Source of the DNA: an uncultured Bacteroidaceae bacterium
Lineage (GTDB): Bacteria > Bacteroidota > Bacteroidia > Bacteroidales > Bacteroidaceae
Assembly (NCBI GenBank): GCA_939800445.1
Contig: CALNGU010000013.1
Location: 1 to 38,682 of the forward strand
DNA length: 38,682 nt
Direction: 5' to 3'
Part shown: positions 7,437 to 15,540 of the stretch, in pieces
How the letters are laid out: each line of letters starts with the position of its first letter
How positions within the stretch are numbered: position 1 is the stretch's first letter
Notes under the pieces: generated by a model
Told to the model about the DNA's origin: nothing
Databases searched by the model: none
Seen by the model: the letters and a program-made list of their open reading frames with translations, nothing else
Translations under genes and position numbers: made by a program

Positions 7437-8147
7437 ATGGACGAATTGAAGTACCACTACAAATACCCCCACCCAGCCATCACGGCTGACGCCGTGGTGT
7501 TCGGTTTTGACGGCAAAGTGCTGCACCTCCTCCTCGTGGAACGCGGGCTTGAGCCCTACAAAGGCAGCTGGGCGTTACCAGGAGGGTTCATGCGCATCGA
7601 TGAGACGGTGGAGCAGTGCGCCGCCCGCGAATTGATGGAGGAAACGGGCGTGACGGATGTCTATCTGGAGCAGTTCCACACGTTCAGCAGCGTGGGACGC
7701 GACCCGAGGGAACGTGTGGTGACGGTGGCGTTCCTCGCGATGGTCAGGAAATCGGACTTCCGTCTCATCGCCGGCGACGATGCCTCCCGGGCGTGCTGGT
7801 TTGAGGTTGACGAGCTGCCACCTCTCGCATTCGACCACCACGACATCATCAGCATGGCCCGCGAGCATATCAAGGAAGTGTTGCACACACGCCCCATAGC
7901 ATTCAAGTTGTTGGACTACAAATTCACGATGGACGAGCTGCAACGCCTCTACGAGGCAATCAACGGCACGACCTACGACCGCCGCAACTTCCGCAAAAAG
8001 ATGGTCTCGACAGGCCTCCTCCAGCCCAAGAGTTGCAGCCGCCCGCAGGGCACCAACAGGGCCTTCAATTATTTCACTTTTGACGAAGAGGCCTACGACG
8101 AGCAACAGGCTGCCGACCCGAAAGGGCGCAACCCATTCAATTTATAA
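7437..8147 (+). CDS. Nudix-domain transcriptional regulator (NrtR/AraR-like)
   Basis: 236 aa from the ATG at 7437. The open frame extends upstream to 7323, but that would place the start before the promoter and operators, so 7437 is chosen. Residues 1-145 are a Nudix domain with a complete Nudix box at 50-72 (GFMRIDE...RELMEETGV), so catalytic glutamates are retained, unlike many NrtR proteins. Residues about 150-230 form the winged-helix DNA-binding tail of this family (YKFTMDELQRLYEAI, RRNFRKKMVSTGLL). Known relatives sense ADP-ribose, NAD metabolites or sugars. It is probably an autorepressor acting on the three upstream palindromes. The next gene is a VWA protein, not NAD- or sugar-utilisation genes, so the signal is unclear. 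Confidence 0.85.
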   Translation: MDELKYHYKYPHPAITADAVVFGFDGKVLHLLLVERGLEPYKGSWALPGGFMRIDETVEQCAARELMEETGVTDVYLEQFHTFSSVGRDPRERVVTVAFLAMVRKSDFRLIAGDDASRACWFEVDELPPLAFDHHDIISMAREHIKEVLHTRPIAFKLLDYKFTMDELQRLYEAINGTTYDRRNFRKKMVSTGLLQPKSCSRPQGTNRAFNYFTFDEEAYDEQQAADPKGRNPFNL

Positions 8148-8177
8148 TCACTGACCCACTTAAACAATTTCAATGAC

Positions 8178-8879
8178 ATGAAAACAGAAATCTACAACCT
8201 CATCATCCTTGACGAGTCAGGCTCGATGGATTGTGTCAAGCGGCAGACCATCAGCGGCTGCAACGAGACGCTCAACACCATCCGCTCGGCGCAAGAGAAA
8301 TTCGCCGACACGCAGGAACACTATGTCAGCATCTTCGCCTTCCAGAGCGATGGCAAGCGGCCGTCACGCTACATCATCAAAAACGCCCCGGCACGTGAGG
8401 TGTCGGACATCAACGGCGAACTCTACCAACCGTGGGGCGCGACACCCCTCTACGACGCAGTAGGCTCGACGCTCGTTGACCTCAAATCGCTGGTCAGGGA
8501 AAAGGAAATGGCCATCGGCAACGTCACCATCATCACCGACGGGATGGAGAACGCGTCGAGCCGCTACACCCTGCGCCAGGTAGCCAAGATGATCGCCGCA
8601 CTCAAGGAAGAGGGCTGGAGCTTCAACTTCATTGGCGCGAACATCGATGTCAAGGCGACAGCTGCGAGCCTCAACATCGACAACTCCCTCGAGTTCCAAC
8701 AAGACGACAAAGGCACGCAGGAAATGTTCGCCCGCGAAGCACGCAGCCGCAATAGATGGTTTGAGCGCACGGCACAAATCTCATACTGCATCGCACCTGA
8801 CGGATGCAGCTCGCCCGAAGAGCGGAAGAAAGCGAAAAAGAAATTCAAGGAAGCGTCAAAAAACTACTTTGACATCTGA
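8178..8879 (+). CDS. von Willebrand factor A (VWA) domain protein, cytosolic
   Basis: 233 aa, essentially one VWA domain. The metal-ion-dependent adhesion site is intact: D12-x-S14-x-S16 (DESGSM), T89 in WGATPLYDAVG and D121 in ITDGMEN. There is no signal peptide or membrane segment, so it should act in the cytosol, as TerY-like VWA proteins do. The C-terminal 30 residues are strongly basic (SSPEERKKAKKKFKEASK), possibly for nucleic-acid or partner binding. It begins 30 bp after the Nudix regulator on the same strand, so it is probably co-transcribed and under the same operators. Partner proteins such as a MoxR ATPase or phosphatase are not adjacent. Function unknown. Confidence 0.82.
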   Translation: MKTEIYNLIILDESGSMDCVKRQTISGCNETLNTIRSAQEKFADTQEHYVSIFAFQSDGKRPSRYIIKNAPAREVSDINGELYQPWGATPLYDAVGSTLVDLKSLVREKEMAIGNVTIITDGMENASSRYTLRQVAKMIAALKEEGWSFNFIGANIDVKATAASLNIDNSLEFQQDDKGTQEMFAREARSRNRWFERTAQISYCIAPDGCSSPEERKKAKKKFKEASKNYFDI

Positions 8880-8940
8880 CCCCACAACACCTGGATGCTA
8901 ATGAAAACACACCGCATCTAACCTCCCTTGGCATACACCC

Positions 8941-9006
8941 CTAAAGGTGTCTGCATCAGATGAAAGCTGCCAGAGCATCAGACCCTGGCGGCTTTTGCGT
9001 GCGATG
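8941..9006. repeat. 66-bp dispersed repeat, copy 1
   Basis: Aligns without gaps to 14090-14155. The last 33 bp (8974-9006, starting AGCATCAGACCC and ending TGCGTGCGATG) are identical in both; the first 33 bp share CTAAAGG, GCATC and GATG at the same offsets. This copy ends 8 bp from the stop of the convergent BACON protein gene. Confidence 0.75.
8963..8996 (+). terminator. intrinsic terminator of the Nudix/VWA operon
   Basis: The 11-bp arms AAAGCTGCCAG (8963-8973) and CTGGCGGCTTT (8985-8995) pair with one G-U and end in TTTT. The hairpin overlaps the 66-bp repeat, but its left arm is not conserved in the second copy. Confidence 0.55.
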
Positions 9007-9013
9007 CTGTCAA

Positions 9014-11338
9014 CTATTGCACTACGAATTTTACTGCCTCGCTCCTGCCGTCTTCATATCTCGCTACGGCGACATAGATTCCTTTACCGAGTGATTGGTG
9101 AGGAAGTAGCGTCCGCCCGTCACATGACAATGCAGTGGTGATGACATTCGTTCCTCCAGTGTCATAGATGGTCAACGCGCCCCGGATGCCTGCCGCATAG
9201 AGGAACTCGATTCCACCCGCCGAAATGACGACGCATAGTCCTCCCGCTGTCGATGCGGAGGCAAGCCCCACGACATTTGCATCCTGGACAACCTCAATGG
9301 ACAATGGGTCAACATAGGGTGTCGAAACAGTCAATGCCGTGCTCCTGTTCCCCACTCCATCAGGCAAGGCTTCATAGGTCAATGGGATAGCCACCTCACC
9401 ATCAGCCCTGTCCACAGGCATTCCCACCGTCAGCCATGAGCCGTCATCGGCAACCGTGCAGTCGATGCCGTCAGCCATGAACATTGTCGATTGCACGATG
9501 ATTTCTTTTGTCCCGGCAGTTCCAGGCAGAGTAATTGTCGGCTCTGCGCCGATGGTCGGCATGACGGCATCGCACAATGACATTGCCAAAGAATAGTTGC
9601 CCATTGATGACATATCCACCTTGTCATCCTCACCCTCCTTGGAAAGGATGCGGCAAACCCATGCACCCGCATCGAATGCCTGCAAATCACTGTTGCAGAC
9701 AACTCCGGCAACCACACCCTCCCTGTCAAGACCATCGAGAACATAAGCCATCGGCTGGTCAATGAGCAAGCGCACAGGCATCACCGTGCCTCCAGCCTCT
9801 TGTTGGAACTCAAAGTGCATCCCATAGCCCATGTAACCGCCAAGGTCTGTCTCCACCACATCCGCACCCGTGATTGTTGCTACGGCGAGGGTGTCACCCA
9901 TAGCCCCTTCGTCAGTGATGGCAATGGCGTGCAGGCTAAACTCGGCATCTGCAGGTGCCTGGCAAGTCTCAAGCAGCACATCGACTCCTGAGATGAGCAT
10001 CGGCGATGCTGGTCGGTCAAATACATTGAAAACGGCAGTGGTGCTGACGTGATAACCCATGGCATCAGCCTCACACGTGCCGAACACGAAGTTACTTGGC
10101 TCTGGCACGTCGTTGTAGGTGAGGATTGTCAGCCTGCAATTCTGGTCAAGGTTGCCCACATTCATTGATTGCCCTGCCGTCACTGTCCCATTCCACTGAT
10201 AGGTGTCCTCACGTGACCCTGCCGTGGCTGTCAGGATTGGGACTGTCGATTGCCCGACGGAGTAAGTCACATCCAAGTTGTCGGTGTCTTGTACGCCGCT
10301 CTCGGTTTGCCACGATGACGACAAGGCTTCATTGGAATAATTGCCCCATTGCAATTGTTTGAATGCCGGCACGAACACCGTTGGCGTGGCAAATGTCTCC
10401 CACATATAGTTCACCCCCGACAGGAATGTCCCTTGAGGACGGTTGTAGAGAGCCGTGGGCAACATCGGGCGGACATACACGTCATCGAGCTGCATCGAAT
10501 CGCCATAAACGCCTACGTACTGGAATGCTATCAGCACCGTCTGTCCCGCATATTCGCTGATGTCAATCCTGAAACGGCGGAAGTTGTCCGCCTCCAGCTC
10601 TTCAGGCGAGTACTCAAGCTGTGACACGTCGAGCAGTTCTGTCCATGTCCCCCCGCCATCGGTCGAGATGTGCACCTTGAGGGTAGCATTGATGCCATCA
10701 TCCAGGTTGGCAAAGTTGTAGAAAAGGAAGTAGGGTATGTAGCTCAAGTCAAAAAAGAGGTAGTCTTCCGCCTTGACAGTCACCGGTTTTGTTATCAGCC
10801 ACTCATCGGAGTTCTCATATTCATCATACTGGATGTAGGCTATGTAACGGCTCTCCGGATTGAGGGGTGCATCTTTGGTGATGCTCGGTTCAGTGATGCA
10901 CCAGCTGTACCACAGGCTTTCGGGGTCATCATAATTCGGGTGCGTGTTGATGGATGTCCATCCGTCCGGCAACCATTCGAGCGCATCGGCATCATATATG
11001 TGGTCGGCGAAACTCTCAAAGCCTTCCGCAAGCGAAAAACCTCCGGTGTCATCATAAACAGTCTTGGAGGCTGAATATTCGGGAGCGATGCTTTCCGTTT
11101 TGTCTGCGAATGTCTTGAAACGCAGTCTGCCGTCCAAAGTTTCCTTGACGGCTATCTTGCGTCCTTTCTGTTCGTATGTCTTTATCGTCCTTGCCAGTTC
11201 TGCACGCAGACTTCTCCTTGAAGTCTCATAAACCTCGATGCCCGTCCGCCTTTGTGGGGTGGGAACAGTCGTTTGCGCCTCCGCCATCGCTGGAAGCAAC
11301 ATTGGGAACAATGCCCCAAGAAGCAGTAAGTTTTTCAT
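9014..11338 (-). CDS. secreted adhesin-like protein with jelly-roll, BACON-like and sorting domains
   Basis: 774 aa from the ATG at 11338. The frame stays open to 11455 inside the peptidase gene, but the signal peptide MKNLLLLGALFPMLLPAMAEA and an AAAGGA ribosome site fix 11338. After a propeptide-like part, a cleaved-adhesin/MAM-like jelly roll lies at about 90-310 (GFESFADHIYDADALEWLPD; STDGGGTWTELLDVS; QLDDVYVRPM). A middle beta domain follows, then a BACON-like domain at about 600-690 (DDGSWLTVGMPV). A type IX-like C-terminal sorting domain ends GKGIYVAVARYEDGRSEAVK. It is downstream of, and translationally close to, the M6-type peptidase; the two probably act together on the surface against host or dietary protein or glycan. 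Ligand unknown. Confidence 0.78.
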   Translation of the reverse strand: MKNLLLLGALFPMLLPAMAEAQTTVPTPQRRTGIEVYETSRRSLRAELARTIKTYEQKGRKIAVKETLDGRLRFKTFADKTESIAPEYSASKTVYDDTGGFSLAEGFESFADHIYDADALEWLPDGWTSINTHPNYDDPESLWYSWCITEPSITKDAPLNPESRYIAYIQYDEYENSDEWLITKPVTVKAEDYLFFDLSYIPYFLFYNFANLDDGINATLKVHISTDGGGTWTELLDVSQLEYSPEELEADNFRRFRIDISEYAGQTVLIAFQYVGVYGDSMQLDDVYVRPMLPTALYNRPQGTFLSGVNYMWETFATPTVFVPAFKQLQWGNYSNEALSSSWQTESGVQDTDNLDVTYSVGQSTVPILTATAGSREDTYQWNGTVTAGQSMNVGNLDQNCRLTILTYNDVPEPSNFVFGTCEADAMGYHVSTTAVFNVFDRPASPMLISGVDVLLETCQAPADAEFSLHAIAITDEGAMGDTLAVATITGADVVETDLGGYMGYGMHFEFQQEAGGTVMPVRLLIDQPMAYVLDGLDREGVVAGVVCNSDLQAFDAGAWVCRILSKEGEDDKVDMSSMGNYSLAMSLCDAVMPTIGAEPTITLPGTAGTKEIIVQSTMFMADGIDCTVADDGSWLTVGMPVDRADGEVAIPLTYEALPDGVGNRSTALTVSTPYVDPLSIEVVQDANVVGLASASTAGGLCVVISAGGIEFLYAAGIRGALTIYDTGGTNVITTALSCDGRTLLPHQSLGKGIYVAVARYEDGRSEAVKFVVQ

Positions 11339-11349
11339 ACGACATCCTT

Positions 11350-13899
11350 TTAAAGGGTTGATACTATCATGACTTTGTGAGAGCTTTCGCCTATCCTCAC
11401 CACGTATGCTCCGCTTGGGAGGTGCAATTGCAACGGCGGTTCGTGCATTACACAAGCAATGACGATTTGACCACCCACGGTAATCACCGTCACCTTGTCA
11501 CCTGGATTGCCGTGAATGGACATGACATCCCCGTCGATGGAGACAAACTTTGCTGGAACACTCACCGCACCGACCGGCAAGACACTGCCGACCTTAAACT
11601 TGGATGACCAAGGGGAAGATGTGTATTGATTCTTTGACATCACACGGAAGATGTAGCCCTGTCGCCAGTCTGTCACATTGATGGTGCATTGATTGTCAAT
11701 GATGCCGTCAATGAGCACCGGAGGATTTCGTCGTGTCATCTCTGTCCTCGGAACATCCGTCCTATCCCCCGAAAAAAGCGTCAGGTTGCTGATGGCAAGG
11801 GATGAGACCGTCCCGATGCGGACATAGCCACTGTCCAATGCAACGTCGAATGTATGGCTGATGCGTTGTGTCCTGCTCGGGCTGTCCAGCGTGAATGAAG
11901 TGTTGCGCCCCGAGAAGTCCGCCGTCTCGCTGACTGTTATCTTTATGCCGTCATAATAGCTGCGGCTTGACTGTGCGTCAAATTCCAGTGTAAACGTACC
12001 GCTGCCACTGAAGTCAAGCAACGGCGTTGTGATGTGTCCACGTGCTTTCACGTAACAGCGACCGCCGCATTGGCCGATGCCACTGCCTGTCCATCCGGCC
12101 TCATGGGTGTAGGTGTCAAGGTCATTTGATATGTCCACCGTGTCGGGCATCAGGAATGTTCCATCGGCAAATGCCTCGAAAGTTTCATTAGCAAGCACCG
12201 TCCCGTCGGTATATTGCTCAGCCCACACGAGCGTGTAGCTGTCTGCGTCACCGTCATCATCCCATGTGGCGGTAAAAGAACCGTTCTCAACTGGCGTGGC
12301 ATCCAGTCCCGATGGTGCCGTCAAAGGGTCAATCATGAAGTGGAAGAAAATGTCACCGCCTTCTTCCATGATTTCAATGACCGGTTTCCCCAACTCTCCC
12401 TCATGATAGAGCCTTGCAGCAGGAATGCTTGCATCGGTAAAAGCCGTGTTGAACGAAGTGCCTGGATACAAATCCCCCTCCGGGTTGGTGAAGTCACCAT
12501 CGGCCGCCACAAGCTGCACCCTCTCATGTCCCACGGTATTGTTGACGGTGTTGCTGTCCCAAGCCTCCTTGTCATAGTCAATGTGGACAATCATCAATCC
12601 GTGACCGGGCAGGTGCGCGTCCCATCCTGTCTGTTGGCGGTTCTCGAGGGTAAAATATTCGTTGCTATTATATGGCGAGCGGATGACATAAGCCTTGTTT
12701 GATTCATTGATTGGAGGCAGTGCCACGTCAGGCGTTGCCGTTGACAGTTCCTCCAACGTCAGCCACCCGCAACTGTAACGCTCGAATGCCGAATAGCCTG
12801 CAGGCGTCCTGCTGTCGTTGTTGTAGCTGCCCATGTCCATGATGCTCCAACTGCCCATGCCGAAAGTGTCGCCATAGGCGGTATTGTACAAATCCGGCAA
12901 TCCGAGACAATGGCTGAACTCATGACAGAACGTGCCTATGCCGCTCAGCCTCTCACCTGATGTCCCGCTCAGTTCGGATGAACAGGCGAATGTTGAAATC
13001 CTTTTGCCATCCAACGTGAGAGTCTCGCCAAGCTCGTCCAGCGACCCGGCCGACGGCCAGACGGTCTCGGCCGAAGCATTGTTGGACTCGGCATAGCCAG
13101 CATAGATGACGTAGACCAAATCCACACAACCGTCATCATCATAGTCGTATCGTGAGAAATCCACACCGCACGTCTCATGCGCCACGTTGCAGGCATCCAT
13201 GATGAGTGCTGCAATGTTGACATCATTGCCATAGAAATCATTTTCTCCATAATATCTCATGCCTCGCGGCAACGTCACAGGTCCTACCACATCGAATGTG
13301 GGTAGGAACACGCCACCTGATTGGTCGATGAAGTAGTCGCGTGCACTTCCTGTCGCCCCGTCGATGGAGTAGCCTTCAGCATTCATCTGTGCGTGAAAAG
13401 CATCCCTTGTCCCTTTGGCGGAAAAAGCGACATCGGCATATTGTGCCATGATGATGAGGCCACGCACCTCTCCATGATTGGGGAAGCCCAATGAACGTGA
13501 CTGTCTTGCAGATGCCGTTTTCATTCCCGGCGACATCAACGGTTCTGACATACCACTGAGCTTTAGTTCGTTGACATACTCAACCTCTTGAGTTGCGCGT
13601 CGCCACGGGTCATGTGCAATGAGGTTGCCTGCTTTGACCCCAAAACGGTTATCCAAGTACCTGAAGAATCCATCATCGCCACGCACCACTGCCACGCCGT
13701 CAACCGTGCGATGGCAATGCTGATGTTCGTCACCAGTCAAGATGAGGGTTATGGGGATGCCGTCTGGCTGTGTGTAAACGATTGCACGCTGACACGCCGG
13801 GATTGCTTGCACCGCTATCGACATTCCTGAAAGCAACAACAAGAACACTCCCCTATATAATATGCTACAGCTTGCCGAGAATAGAGTCTTTACTTTCAT
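11350..13899 (-). CDS. secreted M6-family metallopeptidase (immune inhibitor A-like)
   Basis: 849 aa. The hydrophobic signal lies at about 15-33. The propeptide region (about 34-110) has the M6-typical start QPDGIPITLILTGDEHQHC. The catalytic domain carries the zinc site H326-E-F-S-H330-C-L-G-L-P-D336, plus DYDDDGCVDLVYVIYAG and the GMGSWSIMDMG turn. A fibronectin III-like domain begins near 530 (APSGLDATPVENGSFTATW), is interrupted by a jelly-roll module (about 570-720) and appears to resume at YIFRVMSKNQYTSSPW. The last 70 aa resemble a type IX sorting domain (PSGAYVVRIGESSHKVMI). First gene of a two-gene operon. No cognate inhibitor gene is seen. Confidence 0.88.
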   Translation of the reverse strand: MKVKTLFSASCSILYRGVFLLLLSGMSIAVQAIPACQRAIVYTQPDGIPITLILTGDEHQHCHRTVDGVAVVRGDDGFFRYLDNRFGVKAGNLIAHDPWRRATQEVEYVNELKLSGMSEPLMSPGMKTASARQSRSLGFPNHGEVRGLIIMAQYADVAFSAKGTRDAFHAQMNAEGYSIDGATGSARDYFIDQSGGVFLPTFDVVGPVTLPRGMRYYGENDFYGNDVNIAALIMDACNVAHETCGVDFSRYDYDDDGCVDLVYVIYAGYAESNNASAETVWPSAGSLDELGETLTLDGKRISTFACSSELSGTSGERLSGIGTFCHEFSHCLGLPDLYNTAYGDTFGMGSWSIMDMGSYNNDSRTPAGYSAFERYSCGWLTLEELSTATPDVALPPINESNKAYVIRSPYNSNEYFTLENRQQTGWDAHLPGHGLMIVHIDYDKEAWDSNTVNNTVGHERVQLVAADGDFTNPEGDLYPGTSFNTAFTDASIPAARLYHEGELGKPVIEIMEEGGDIFFHFMIDPLTAPSGLDATPVENGSFTATWDDDGDADSYTLVWAEQYTDGTVLANETFEAFADGTFLMPDTVDISNDLDTYTHEAGWTGSGIGQCGGRCYVKARGHITTPLLDFSGSGTFTLEFDAQSSRSYYDGIKITVSETADFSGRNTSFTLDSPSRTQRISHTFDVALDSGYVRIGTVSSLAISNLTLFSGDRTDVPRTEMTRRNPPVLIDGIIDNQCTINVTDWRQGYIFRVMSKNQYTSSPWSSKFKVGSVLPVGAVSVPAKFVSIDGDVMSIHGNPGDKVTVITVGGQIVIACVMHEPPLQLHLPSGAYVVRIGESSHKVMIVSTL

Positions 13900-14080
13900 A
13901 GCGTATATTATTTAAGGTTCTTCTATTCGTTAAATAATCGTATTCACACAAAGGAGTTTGATAAAATACCCCCTCGATTACCCTTGCAAGGATGAATAAA
14001 AGACGAAATCAAGCAAGACTATCGATAAAAACTTCAATATTTAACAAGATTTACGACAGCACACTAAATTACGCCCACAC

Positions 14081-14111
14081 CATCAGATGCTAAAGGCATT
14101 AGCATCTGATG
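14081..14111. repeat. perfect 13-bp inverted repeat around a 5-nt loop
   Basis: CATCAGATGCTAA (14081-14093) and TTAGCATCTGATG (14099-14111) are exact complements. It overlaps the left end of the 66-bp repeat and lies about 70 bp past the ribD stop, so it may end ribD transcripts. No T-tract follows on the minus strand. Confidence 0.65.
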
Positions 14112-14155
14112 CTAAGCAAGAAAGCATCAGACCCTGGCGGCTTTTGCGTGCGATG
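14090..14155. repeat. 66-bp dispersed repeat, copy 2
   Basis: Same orientation as 8941-9006, with the 33 bp at 14123-14155 identical. It ends 27 bp from the ribD stop codon, so both copies lie next to the 3' end of a minus-strand gene. Confidence 0.75.
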
Positions 14156-14182
14156 ATTTTTGCCGATTGGTGCGATGCAAAG

Positions 14183-15298
14183 TCAACGGCGCATAGAGTT
14201 CTCCCACACCTCAAGCAGATTGCCATCCACCGTCACAGCGTGTGCGAGGCGTGCGTCCGGCAATCCCGGTGCTGGCACGCCGTCGCCGATGGTGATTGAG
14301 GGGTTGGTCTCGATGCGGGCTTCGTCCCACAGTCCCATGTCGATGAATGATTGCAGCGTCCGTGCCCCGCCCTCGACGAGCAGGGTCTGGATGCCACGGC
14401 GGTGGAGGTCGGCGAGCATGGCGTGAGGCAACGTGTTGCCATCAGCATCAGGCAGCCGCACTTCCTCAAGCCCGGGGATGTCAAGGTTTGACGGGTGGTT
14501 GGTGTAGACGATGGTGGGCACTGTGCCGTCCATGAGATGCAGGCGGCGTGGGAGCTTGCCGTCACGGTCGATGACGACGCGCAGGGGATTCGGTCCAGCC
14601 CAATGCCGCACTGTCAGCGACGGGTCGTCGAGCAGGGCCGTGCGTGTACCGACGGCTATGGCCTGGCACTCGGCGCGGAGCTTGTGGACGAGCATCCTTG
14701 TCACTGGTGTTGACAGGACGACCGGGCGGATGCCGCGCAAGGCATCATCTTGTGAACGGCAGATGTCAATGCGCCGGTCTGCCGACTGCGCCCATTTGAG
14801 GATGACATACGGCCTCTGCCCCTCATGAAAAACGGTGAAGTGGCGGATGAGCTCCTTGCATTCGTCCTCGCAAATGCCCACGTCCACCCTTATGCCTGCC
14901 TCGCGGAGCATGGCTATGCCCGCGCCATGCACTTTGGCGAATGGATCGACACAGCCGACGACGACACGCGAGAAACCGCACTCGACGAGCAACTTGGCAC
15001 ATGGCGGTGTTTTGCCCCAGTGCGAACACGGCTCAAGACTGACATAGATGGTCGCGCCACGGAGCAACGCCCTGTCGGCCACCGAATTGACGGCGTTGAC
15101 CTCGGCATGGGCCTGGCCGCAACAGCGGTGCCACCCCTCGCCTATGACACGCCCACGGCGCACGATGACCGCCCCGACCATCGGGTTGGGTGCAGCGTGC
15201 AGGCAGCCTTTGCGTGCCAATTGGATGCAACGGTGCATGAAAGCCTCATCGGCCACGGTGTTTGCTGATTGCGGGTCTGTCTTTGTCATTCCGGTCAT
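14183..15298 (-). CDS. ribD: bifunctional pyrimidine deaminase/reductase of riboflavin synthesis
   Basis: 371 aa from the ATG at 15298; the frame is open to 15385, but a -7 box at 15343-15350 rules that out, and 15289 is an alternative start. The N-terminal deaminase domain carries APNPMVGAVIV, the zinc ligand and acid in HAEVNAV, and EPCSHWGKTPPC. The C-terminal reductase domain has ILKWAQSADRRI, a DDPSLTVR segment and VEGGARTLQSF. It converts diaminohydroxyphosphoribosylaminopyrimidine to the ribitylamino-uracil precursor in the cytosol. Other rib genes are not adjacent, common in Bacteroidales, and no FMN riboswitch is visible upstream. Length and motifs are normal. Confidence 0.95.
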   Translation of the reverse strand: MTGMTKTDPQSANTVADEAFMHRCIQLARKGCLHAAPNPMVGAVIVRRGRVIGEGWHRCCGQAHAEVNAVNSVADRALLRGATIYVSLEPCSHWGKTPPCAKLLVECGFSRVVVGCVDPFAKVHGAGIAMLREAGIRVDVGICEDECKELIRHFTVFHEGQRPYVILKWAQSADRRIDICRSQDDALRGIRPVVLSTPVTRMLVHKLRAECQAIAVGTRTALLDDPSLTVRHWAGPNPLRVVIDRDGKLPRRLHLMDGTVPTIVYTNHPSNLDIPGLEEVRLPDADGNTLPHAMLADLHRRGIQTLLVEGGARTLQSFIDMGLWDEARIETNPSITIGDGVPAPGLPDARLAHAVTVDGNLLEVWENSMRR

Positions 15299-15342
15299 GG
15301 GTTGTGCTGATGTCTGGGACGCATCCTCATCGTCCCTTGGCG

Positions 15343-15350
15343 CAAAGGTA
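15343..15350 (-). promoter_or_regulatory. -7 box of ribD
   Basis: Minus-strand TACCTTTG matches TAnnTTTG exactly, 45 bp before the chosen ATG at 15298. It lies inside the longer open frame and therefore decides the start. Confidence 0.6.
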
Positions 15351-15485
15351 GTGTTTATCTCCTCAACTCTGCCACGAAAATGCACCCGTCTCCGCGTCCA
15401 CAGTCACCATTGCCGTATAATTATATGGAGGGAGAAATAACATACGCCTCTTGCACCAGACTCAGTGTGTTACCCCACAAAAACA

Positions 15486-15518
15486 CCATGGGCCGCAACT
15501 CGGAGTTGCGGCCCATGG
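15486..15518 (-). terminator. intrinsic terminator of the GH92 gene
   Basis: A perfect 15-bp stem (15486-15500 with 15504-15518; CCATGGGCCGCAACT and its complement) has a 3-nt loop and is followed on the minus strand by TGTTTTTG. It lies 22 bp after the stop codon. Confidence 0.85.
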
Positions 15519-15540
15519 CCTATCATTTTCCACCGGCAGA

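Larger units (their letters stand above)
13900..14182. other. intergenic region with peptidase leader and repeat copy 2
   Basis: The AT-rich part (13900-14070) must contain the promoter of the peptidase operon, but I see no exact TAnnTTTG box on the minus strand. The rest holds a perfect palindrome and the second 66-bp repeat, next to the end of ribD. Confidence 0.5.
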
